Below, piece by piece: positions 1 through 5,785 of a stretch of DNA of 10,777 nucleotides. The notes under the pieces were generated by a model that searched no databases, was not told where the DNA came from, and worked only from the letters and a program-made list of their open reading frames with translations. Source of the DNA: Limnohabitans sp. (GTDB lineage Bacteria; Pseudomonadota; Gammaproteobacteria; Burkholderiales; Burkholderiaceae_C); assembly GCA_018883305.1 (NCBI GenBank), contig VEQI01000080.1, forward strand, positions 1-10,777, read 5' to 3'. Position 1 is the stretch's first letter. Every line of letters starts with the position of its first letter. The translations under genes were made by a program, and so were the position numbers.

Positions 1-557
1 GCATAAGGCGCATGCGTGATGTCCACCTTGGCCAGGTTCTTGAACAGCAACTCCGCGCCCAGATGGGTGGTGGTGCCGTTGCCCGAAGAGGCATACGCCA
101 GTTTCTCTGTGCGCGCCAGGGACAGCAGTTCTGGCAAGTCGTTGGCTTTCACCGATGGGTGTACGTACAAAATATTGGGAGACACCGCCGCCATGGCCAC
201 GCCCGCCAAGTCCTTGCCCACCTCATACCCCGCCTTGCTGTAGAGCGAGGGGTTCACCGAATAAGCCACGCTGTGCATCAGCAGGGTGTAGCCGTCCGCA
301 CTGGAACGCGCCACCGCCACGGTGCCAATGTTGCCCCCGGCACCGGGCCGATTTTCAATCACCACTGGCTGGCCCAGCGCCTCGGACAAGGGCTGAGACA
401 AGGCCCGCGCCACAATGTCCGTGGAGCTGCCAGGCGGGAACGCCACCACAATTTTGATGGGGCGCTCAGGATAGGCTGCCAGCGCTGCGCCGGCACTCCA
501 CCACCCCAGCACCACCCCCGCGACGAGACCTACGCGACGAATCCAGCAAAGCTTCAT
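1..557 (-). CDS. Bug-family (TctC-like) periplasmic solute-binding protein, 3' end beyond window
   Basis: Reading the minus strand from the ATG at 557 gives 185 codons with no stop before the window edge, so this is the N-terminal half of a protein usually about 320 residues long. Residues 1-27 form a signal peptide (MKLCWIRR, a hydrophobic stretch, then a cut near AALA|AYPER). The mature start YPERPIKIVVAFPPGSSTD and the later NRPGAGGNIGT and ADGYTLL segments are the signature of the Bug/TctC family: periplasmic receptors for small carboxylates or aromatic acids, sometimes feeding a tripartite tricarboxylate transporter and often orphan in Burkholderiales. AAAGG lies 7 bases before the start and acts as the ribosome site. 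The ligand cannot be told from sequence, and no transporter subunit is visible here. The family call is secure. A link to the neighbouring genes is not supported; the gene to the right is divergent. Confidence 0.9.
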   Translation of the reverse strand, partial: MKLCWIRRVGLVAGVVLGWWSAGAALAAYPERPIKIVVAFPPGSSTDIVARALSQPLSEALGQPVVIENRPGAGGNIGTVAVARSSADGYTLLMHSVAYSVNPSLYSKAGYEVGKDLAGVAMAAVSPNILYVHPSVKANDLPELLSLARTEKLAYASSGNGTTTHLGAELLFKNLAKVDITHAPY

Positions 558-626
558 GGCCAGACCTTTGACAGAAAGATGAGGGAGCCGATCCTAATCC
601 AAGCCCGCGCTCAGCACCTGTCGCCC

Positions 627-642
627 GGAATTAGCGTATTCC
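627..642. repeat. Short inverted repeat GGAAT-N6-ATTCC in a divergent intergenic region
   Basis: The 155-base gap 558-712 separates two divergent genes and must hold both promoters. It contains GGAAT (627-631) and ATTCC (638-642) spaced by six bases, a possible operator. A plausible plus-strand -10 hexamer TAGACT sits at 684-689, about 24 bases before the downstream ATG, without a clear -35. A TTGACA at 568-573 has only a poor -10 (CCTAAT, 593-598) at 19-base spacing. No RNA gene or further ORF is seen. Five-base arms can easily arise by chance. Confidence 0.25.
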
Positions 643-712
643 CTTGGTCTGGCCTGCACGTCAGCCACGGTCAGCGAATGTTTTAGACTCAGGCCCTGAA
701 CAGCACACACTC

Positions 713-1042
713 ATGGCCAAGTCCCCCTCCTCCACTGTCAATGGCGCCCCCTCCAAGAAGCGCCGGCTCACCCTTGATCCGTTCAACGGCATCCTGGGCG
801 TGTTCTTTCTGGTGTTGGCCATCGTTCTGCCGGTAGCCATGCCAGCGTCAGACAACCGTCTGAACGTGCTGCATTACATCGGCATTTCAGTGTGCTGTTT
901 GCTGTCCGCCTTCTTCACCTGGCGCTGGCTACGCGCCCAGCTGTTCCAAGCCTTTCGAAACGAGGTGGAAGAAGAAGTCGCTGAAACCCGCGCACGCACA
1001 TTTGCCCAGGACGCTGCCGCACAGCCCCCGGTCAAGTCTTGA
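713..1042 (+). CDS. Small two-helix membrane protein of unknown function
   Basis: The product has 109 residues. The start is placed at ATG 713 (MAKSPSSTVNG); an in-frame upstream start at 644 would add 23 residues without membrane or family character. The N-terminus is basic (KKRR at 15-18). Two hydrophobic segments follow at about 25-44 (NGILGVFFLVLAIVLPVAM) and 53-70 (LHYIGISVCCLLSAFFTW). After them comes a charged, probably helical cytoplasmic tail with NEVEEEVAETRAR (83-95). I do not recognise the family. The ribosome site is weak: no AGGAG-like sequence lies before 713. The stop overlaps the end of the convergent DUF2889 gene by 11 bases. Reading-frame length and two clean membrane helices argue for a real gene; the function is unknown. 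Confidence 0.6.
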   Translation: MAKSPSSTVNGAPSKKRRLTLDPFNGILGVFFLVLAIVLPVAMPASDNRLNVLHYIGISVCCLLSAFFTWRWLRAQLFQAFRNEVEEEVAETRARTFAQDAAAQPPVKS

Positions 1043-1640
1043 GCGTGGTGTTGCGGTTGATGTCCAGCTGATAGAACTGCGGCATGATCCGCTGCACCAG
1101 CGGTCCGCGCGTGTCCCAGGTCATGCACTGCCCCAAAAACAGGGGCGGCTTGTCCGAACGCAACACGGACTCACCCGGATGCACGCTCTGGAAGGTGGCC
1201 GTGGCCATGTTGAACAACAACTCTCGCAGGTGCGTGCAGCCTTGCACGCCACCCAGGCGGGTTTCGATGGCCTTGCGCCAGCCACTGCCCACCTTCACGC
1301 CAATCATGGGCGCCAGAGAAGTGATGGCCTGGCTGCATGAATCATGCGGTGTGCCGTCCATGGCCACCAGGATGTCTTGCACCACCAACGCATCGTCCAA
1401 TGTCATGCGGATGGCCAAATGGTGGACCGGTGTCCCGGCCGGCAAATCCGTTTCACCAATGACCTTCATGTCATAGGTTTTGGTGTCGCGCAACTCGGCC
1501 TCAATATCCCATCCACCTGATTCACGACGGTAGCCGCGATACACCGCTTCACGGGTGTGTAAATGTTGACGAGGAGCGGGCGGGGGCAAAGGCAAGCGTC
1601 TCTCCAGGAAAAAGACCAGGATGAATTGGTAAAAGGCCAT
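1032..1640 (-). CDS. DUF2889 domain protein
   Basis: The product has 202 residues from ATG 1640 (MAFYQFILVFF). The frame is open to a TTG at 1658, which would add six residues; neither start has a strong ribosome site. The pattern PLPPPAPRQHLHTREAVY, then GYRRESGGWDIEAELRDTK (about residues 36-54), then PAGTPVHHLAIRMTLDD, and a central PHDSCSQA and GCTHLREL segment is what I associate with DUF2889, a family of unknown function common in Burkholderiales. Conserved His and Cys residues (HDSC, GCTH, GQCMTW) could bind a metal, which is inference. The first dozen residues are hydrophobic and may be a start-site artefact. The gene is divergent from the hemerythrin gene and ends over the stop of the small membrane protein. 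Confidence 0.75.
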   Translation of the reverse strand: MAFYQFILVFFLERRLPLPPPAPRQHLHTREAVYRGYRRESGGWDIEAELRDTKTYDMKVIGETDLPAGTPVHHLAIRMTLDDALVVQDILVAMDGTPHDSCSQAITSLAPMIGVKVGSGWRKAIETRLGGVQGCTHLRELLFNMATATFQSVHPGESVLRSDKPPLFLGQCMTWDTRGPLVQRIMPQFYQLDINRNTTLKT

Positions 1641-1665
1641 TATGACGCGCTGCAGCAAATTCGTC

Positions 1666-1680
1666 TGTCACCCGGTGACA
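1666..1680. promoter_or_regulatory. Perfect palindrome TGTCACC-C-GGTGACA upstream of the DUF2889 gene
   Basis: Seven-base arms flank a single central base. The site lies 25 bases upstream of the preferred DUF2889 start (1640) and 7 bases upstream of the alternative TTG start (1658), inside the 188-base region shared with the divergent hemerythrin operon. It could be an operator for a dimeric regulator or a small RNA hairpin in the DUF2889 leader. A one-base loop is too tight for a full hairpin, so a DNA-binding site is the better reading. The regulator is unknown. Confidence 0.45.
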
Positions 1681-1752
1681 CAGGGCCGCCCCCAGCCTGC
1701 GCGCAGCCCTCTGCCGCCTTGCGCCACTGGCGACAGCAGGCCTGTGCGCCTA

Positions 1753-1766
1753 TTGACTTTGATCAA
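1753..1766. promoter_or_regulatory. FNR/ANR/DNR-type binding site TTGACTTTGATCAA
   Basis: The sequence matches the CRP/FNR-superfamily consensus TTGAT-N4-ATCAA at nine of ten fixed positions (TTGAC-TTTG-ATCAA). Its centre is 69.5 bases before the hemerythrin ATG at 1829. If it acts as a class II site centred at -41.5, transcription would start near 1801 and leave a 28-base leader containing the AGGAG ribosome site at 1818-1822. The -10 region around 1789-1794 is poor, as is common at activator-dependent promoters. Low-oxygen or nitric-oxide control of the hemerythrin-kinase-regulator operon is inferred. The site is also about 115 bases from the DUF2889 start and could serve it instead. Confidence 0.6.
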
Positions 1767-1828
1767 GACAGGCCCGCACCAGCCGTGCGACAGTGACCGC
1801 CAGTCAACGCCCTTTTCAGGAGTCACTC

Positions 1829-2410
1829 ATGAAACACCCAAGCATGCAAATCATCTTCGAGGAGCACTCCGCCCTCACGGCCATGCTGCGTTCACTCTCG
1901 CTCATGGTCAAGCGCGGTCCCGAGCCCCATCGGGACAATTTCTTTCAGGTCTTGCGCGCCATGCTGTTTTACATCGACGAATTTCCGGAGCGATTGCACC
2001 ACCCCAAGGAGTCTGAGCTGCTCTTTCCCCCGGTGCTCAAGCGCAACCCGGACCTGGCGCCGGTGATTGCCCAACTGGAAAAAGACCATGTGCGTGAAGA
2101 GCATCAGGTGCGCGAGTTGCAACACCTGCTGCTGGCTTGGGAACTGCTGGGCGACAGCCGTCGCAATGCGTTTGAACGGGCCCTGGAAACATTTCTGCAG
2201 TTCTACCTGGAACACATGCGCCTGGAAGAAAGCGTGGTGCTGCCCCAGGCGCAGAAAACCCTCAGCGTAGAGGAATGGAAAGCCCTGGACGACGCCTTTG
2301 CCACCAACTGTGACCCGCTCACGGGCAAGTATCCGCCCGGGCAGGACTATCAGGGGCTGTTCTCCCGCATCACCGAGCACGCACCGGCGCCGATCGGTTT
2401 GGGCGACTGA
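1829..2410 (+). CDS. Hemerythrin-like HHE-domain protein
   Basis: The product has 193 residues and is predicted to be all-helical, soluble and without a signal peptide. ATG 1829 is chosen because AGGAG (1818-1822) precedes it by six bases; a non-ATG extension to 1793 lacks this. The helix-bundle di-iron ligand pattern is visible: H13 in FEEHSAL, H57/H58 with E61/E63 in RLHHPKESELLFP, H87 in EKDHVREEH, and H129 with E133/E134 in EHMRLEESVVLP. Such proteins bind O2, NO or related species through a di-iron centre, acting as sensors, carriers or protectors of Fe-S enzymes. The gene is first in an apparent operon, 11 bases before the sensor kinase, with an FNR-type box upstream. A role in delivering or buffering the kinase's signal is inference; a simple protective role is equally possible. 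Confidence 0.9.
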   Translation: MKHPSMQIIFEEHSALTAMLRSLSLMVKRGPEPHRDNFFQVLRAMLFYIDEFPERLHHPKESELLFPPVLKRNPDLAPVIAQLEKDHVREEHQVRELQHLLLAWELLGDSRRNAFERALETFLQFYLEHMRLEESVVLPQAQKTLSVEEWKALDDAFATNCDPLTGKYPPGQDYQGLFSRITEHAPAPIGLGD

Positions 2411-2421
2411 GGTGTGATGGG

Positions 2422-4506
2422 TTGCCCGTGACCGTGACCCTCACCGCAAGCCGTCGAGCCTGGTGGAACCTGCGTGAACATCCCCAGCGGGCCGTCGGCT
2501 TGCTGGCCGTGGCGGCCGTGCTGGCCATCGTGTTGTCGGTGGCTTACCTGCTAATGGACATGCGTGAGCAGGAGTTGGCACAGGAACTGGCACAAAGCAA
2601 ACAACTGACTTCGGTGCTGGCGGAACAGACAACGCAATACCTGGACCATGTGGACCAGGTGCTGCGCGGTATTCAGGAGCGACTGCAAACCCCCTTTGGC
2701 GAGCAACAAGCCCTCAACAGCCTGTCCGTCAATCTGTTGTTGAACACCCGCGTGGCGGGACTGCGGCAGGCACGCTCGCTCTTTGTGGTGGATGCGCAAG
2801 GCTGGGCCGTCAACTCTTCAAGAGAACTGCCCACGCGTGGGGCCAACGTGGCGGACCGCAGCTATTTCCAGCATTTTCAGGATCGGCCGCTGGATGAATT
2901 GTTCTTTGGCTCGCCCATTCGTAATCGTCTGGATGGTGAATGGAGTTTTCATCTTGCCCGTCCCATCGTGGATCCTCATGGCAAATTGCGTGGCGTGGTC
3001 GTCGCAGCCATGGAGGTGCCTCAGATTGAAAAGCTGTTTTCGCTGAGCATGCTCAATGCGGATCACACCATCTCCATTTACTCTGATCAGCGCACACTGG
3101 TGGCCAGCCTGCCCCACGATGAGGCATTGATTGGCGAGCCAGTTCCCGCCTTGCTCAAGCCCACCTCACTGCCCACCTTCAAGCAAGGACTGCAAACACT
3201 GCAGACCGAGTGGCCCGATCACAGCCAGACGCAGTTCACCTTGCTCAAGGTCGGCCAATATCCCATCTATGCCAGCGTGCAGGTCAATGAGGCGCATGCA
3301 CTGTCGTTGTGGCAAAACAATGCCATGCCGATTTTGCTGGGCACCGCTGTACTGGCGGTATTCATCCTGCTGGCAGCCAGCTACCTGTCCAGCGAACTCA
3401 AGCTGCAACAACGGCTCAGCCTGGCTTTGGGAGAAGCCCGCACGCGGTACTTTCACACGGTGGAAACGGTCATGGACGCCATCGTGGCGATCGATGAAGA
3501 CCAACACATCATCCTGTTCAACCCCGCCGCTGAAAAAATGTTTGGCTATGCGTCAAGCGAAGTCATGGGTCAACCCTTGAGCATGCTGTTGCCCGAAAAA
3601 TTTCGCCCCAATCATGCACAACATGTCCGAGCGTTCGGTCAAGCCGACATCGCTCAGCGCCCCATGACGCGCACGCCTCGCCTGGACATCTATGGTCGTC
3701 GTCGGGATGGTCAGCTCTTCCCCATTGAATCCACCATCTCGCACGGACGCGTGAACGGTCGACTGCAATTCACGGCCGTTTTGCGAGATGAGTCCGAACG
3801 TCGCCGGGCCGAACGCCAGATGCAGGAACTCAACGCGCAATTGCGTGAACTCTCACAATCCCTGCAAGCGGTGCGGGAACAGGAACGCGCCTTGCTGTCG
3901 CAAGAATTGCACGACGATGTGGGGCAGCAACTCACCGGTTTGAAACTGGACTTGTCCTGGTTGGTCAACCGACTCAAGGATGGGCGTGAAATTTCGCTCG
4001 ACAAAGTGGAAGCCATGCGACAGGCCTTGAACACCTGCATCTCTTCGGTGCGCCGAATGGCCTCGGAAATGCGCCCCCTCTTGCTGGATGATCTGGGTTT
4101 CACAGCCGCACTGCAATCCTTGTGCAAGGACTTGTCCGAGCGCAGCGCCATGCCCATTGATCTGGATCTCGATCCCCGAATGGACATGAACGATCGTGAG
4201 ATGGGGATTGCCCTGTATCGCATCGTGCAGGAGGCTTTGACCAACGTGCTCAGACACGCGAGCGCCCAACACGTCTGGCTCACCTTGCGCCGAGAGGGTG
4301 AACAGGCCGAACTGAGCATTCAGGACGACGGTGTGGGCCTGCAGGAAGGACAACCCAGAAACGGCATTGGCCTGGTCAGCATGCGAGAACGGGTGCTGTC
4401 CCTGGGCGGAGAGTTTGACATTCACAACCGCCAGGGTGGCGGCGTGGAGGTTTGCATTCGCTGGCCATGGAAACCGACACCGAGTCCGCAGGAGCACACG
4501 GCATGA
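2422..4506 (+). CDS. Membrane sensor histidine kinase, Cache-like sensor, PAS and HisKA_3/HATPase domains (NarL-partner type)
   Basis: The product has 694 residues. Transmembrane helix 1 is at about 24-46 and helix 2 at about 302-324, enclosing a periplasmic region of about 255 residues that looks like a double-Cache sensor (VVDAQGWAVNSS, DRSYFQHF, FSLSMLNADHTI). A PAS domain spans about 340-460 (FHTVETVMDAIVAIDED, FNPAAEKMFGY). Next comes HisKA_3 with the phospho-acceptor H497 in QELHDDVGQQLTG. The ATPase domain follows, with an N-box (EALTNVLRH; E604, N608), a G1 box DDGVG (635-639) and GIGL (648-651). All catalytic motifs look intact. The start is TTG 2422, with GAGGTG seven bases upstream; GTG 2428 or 2434 is possible. 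It phosphorylates the regulator encoded in the overlapping next gene. The periplasmic ligand is unknown, and the PAS domain shows no diagnostic cofactor ligand that I can assign. Confidence 0.92.
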   Translation: MPVTVTLTASRRAWWNLREHPQRAVGLLAVAAVLAIVLSVAYLLMDMREQELAQELAQSKQLTSVLAEQTTQYLDHVDQVLRGIQERLQTPFGEQQALNSLSVNLLLNTRVAGLRQARSLFVVDAQGWAVNSSRELPTRGANVADRSYFQHFQDRPLDELFFGSPIRNRLDGEWSFHLARPIVDPHGKLRGVVVAAMEVPQIEKLFSLSMLNADHTISIYSDQRTLVASLPHDEALIGEPVPALLKPTSLPTFKQGLQTLQTEWPDHSQTQFTLLKVGQYPIYASVQVNEAHALSLWQNNAMPILLGTAVLAVFILLAASYLSSELKLQQRLSLALGEARTRYFHTVETVMDAIVAIDEDQHIILFNPAAEKMFGYASSEVMGQPLSMLLPEKFRPNHAQHVRAFGQADIAQRPMTRTPRLDIYGRRRDGQLFPIESTISHGRVNGRLQFTAVLRDESERRRAERQMQELNAQLRELSQSLQAVREQERALLSQELHDDVGQQLTGLKLDLSWLVNRLKDGREISLDKVEAMRQALNTCISSVRRMASEMRPLLLDDLGFTAALQSLCKDLSERSAMPIDLDLDPRMDMNDREMGIALYRIVQEALTNVLRHASAQHVWLTLRREGEQAELSIQDDGVGLQEGQPRNGIGLVSMRERVLSLGGEFDIHNRQGGGVEVCIRWPWKPTPSPQEHTA

Positions 4507-5141
4507 CCCACGCCATTTTGGTGGCTGACGACCACACTATCATTCGTGACGGCTTGCGCAAAATTCTGGAAGACACGGACGATCTGCGCGTGGTGGCTGA
4601 AGCAGCGCATGGCGCTGAAGTCATGGAATGCGTTCGTACCCTGGTCCTTGATCTGGTCATTCTGGACATGTCCATGCCGGGTCGCAACGGACTGGACTTG
4701 CTGAAGGCCATCAAGGCAGAGAAGCCCAAGCTACCGGTGCTCATCTTCAGCATGCACCCGGAGGAGCAGTATGCCGTGCGAGCCATCCGCAGCGGCGCCT
4801 CGGGCTATCTCTCCAAGGAGAGCGACAGCGATTTGCTGATCCCTGCCCTGCGTCGAGTCATTGGTGGCAACTTGTATGTGAGCCCCAAAACGGCAGAACT
4901 GCTGGCCACGGATTCATCGCCCTTGTCAGACGCGCCCCTGCACACCCGGTTGAGCGACCGTGAATATGAGGTGTTCACCCGGATCGTGAAGGGGCAATCC
5001 ATGATGGACATGGCCAACGAACTCTCTCTCAGCATCAAGACGGTCAGCACGCACAAGTCGCACATCATGGACAAGATGCGCATGGACAGCACCGTCGAGA
5101 TGGTCCGCTATGCACTCAAGCATGGCTTGCTGGACGACTAG
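4503..5141 (+). CDS. NarL/FixJ-family response regulator (REC + LuxR-type HTH)
   Basis: The product has 212 residues. ATG 4503 overlaps the kinase stop as ATGA, so the two are translationally coupled; an earlier in-frame start at 4452 would lie inside the kinase gene. The receiver domain (1-120) has the acidic pair D9/D10 (VADDHTI), phospho-acceptor D55 in VILDMSMPG, S83 at the Thr/Ser switch position and K105 in GYLSKES. The LuxR-type helix-turn-helix starts at about residue 150 (LSDREYEVFTRIVKGQ) and includes LSIKTVSTHKSHIMDKM. Family members activate transcription as dimers on inverted-repeat sites. The perfect palindrome ahead of the nearby cytochrome operon (9698-9711) is a candidate target, by inference. 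The stop is 21 bases from the end of the convergent cytochrome operon. Confidence 0.95.
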   Translation: MTHAILVADDHTIIRDGLRKILEDTDDLRVVAEAAHGAEVMECVRTLVLDLVILDMSMPGRNGLDLLKAIKAEKPKLPVLIFSMHPEEQYAVRAIRSGASGYLSKESDSDLLIPALRRVIGGNLYVSPKTAELLATDSSPLSDAPLHTRLSDREYEVFTRIVKGQSMMDMANELSLSIKTVSTHKSHIMDKMRMDSTVEMVRYALKHGLLDD

Positions 5142-5154
5142 GGGCAATAACCCC
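5141..5154. terminator. Weak GGGG-N6-CCCC hairpin between convergent operons
   Basis: GGGG (5141-5144) and CCCC (5151-5154) flank CAATAA in the 21-base space between the regulator stop and the cymA-like stop. It is the only structure available there and could help end transcription from both sides, but the stem is only four pairs and neither strand has a T-run after it. Rho-dependent or read-through ends are as likely. Confidence 0.25.
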
Positions 5155-5162
5155 ATGGAAAC

Positions 5163-5765
5163 TCAATCCTCATCCGGATCCTCGTAATCCTTGGGCAGAT
5201 TGTGTGCAATGCCTTTATGGCAATCAATGCAGGTCTTGCCTTCATCTTTGGCCTTCATGTGTTTCTTGTAAGGCGTCTGCTTTTGCAACTCCGAGCTCAT
5301 GGCCTCAAAGTCGTGACAGTTGCGACACTCGCGTGAATTGCTGGACTTCATGCGTTCCCATTCATGCGATGCCAGTTCCAGGCGCTTGGCTTCGAATTTC
5401 TCGGGTGTGCTGATCGAACCGGTCAGCTTGCCCCAAACCTCCATGCTGGCCTTGGCCTTGCGGATCATCTTGTGGCCCCAGTCACGCGGCACATGACAGT
5501 CTGAACACACGGCTCGCACGCCGGTCCGGTTGCTGTAGTGAATGGTTTGCTTGTACTCCTGATACACCGTGTCGCGCATCTCGTGGCAGCCAATGCAGAA
5601 TTCCAGCGTGTTCGTCATCTCCAGACCGGTGTGAAAACCACCCCAGAAGAGAATGCCGAACACGAATGACACACTGGAGATGGCTAGGATGGAGTATTTG
5701 GCACTGGGCTTGCGCAACCAGGCCCAGGTCCTGGCAATCCAGCCTTGAGATTTGTCAGCGCTCAT
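5163..5765 (-). CDS. cymA: Tetraheme NapC/NirT/CymA-type membrane quinol dehydrogenase
   Basis: The product has 200 residues from ATG 5765 (MSADKSQGW), preceded by AAGGAGA; longer in-frame extensions would run into mtoB and are rejected. One N-terminal membrane anchor lies at about 24-45. The periplasmic domain follows with four CXXCH heme sites: CIGCH 57-61, CSDCH 87-91, CRNCH 147-151 and CIDCH 179-183. M63, two residues after the first heme His, fits the Met ligand known for heme 1 of the NrfH/NapC family. Typical family segments include NTLEFCIGCHEM, RAVCSDCHVP and DCHKGIAHNLP. Its role is to exchange electrons between the membrane quinone pool and periplasmic cytochromes, in either direction depending on the pathway. 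It is the last gene of the operon, 20 bases after mtoB. The symbol is given by locus analogy with mtoAB clusters; napC- or nirT-like is the conservative name. Confidence 0.88.
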   Translation of the reverse strand: MSADKSQGWIARTWAWLRKPSAKYSILAISSVSFVFGILFWGGFHTGLEMTNTLEFCIGCHEMRDTVYQEYKQTIHYSNRTGVRAVCSDCHVPRDWGHKMIRKAKASMEVWGKLTGSISTPEKFEAKRLELASHEWERMKSSNSRECRNCHDFEAMSSELQKQTPYKKHMKAKDEGKTCIDCHKGIAHNLPKDYEDPDED

Positions 5766-5785
5766 GTGCGTCTCCTTGCATCTCT

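Noticed and set aside
12..686. 224-codon plus-strand open frame at the window start
   Set aside because: It is antisense to the clear Bug-family gene; its composition (Arg, His, Gln, Gly rich) is that of a shadow frame.
3711..4497. Minus-strand frames of about 200 codons opposite the kinase gene
   Set aside because: They are antisense to conserved HisKA_3/HATPase coding sequence, with Ser/Arg-rich or His/Gln-rich shadow composition.
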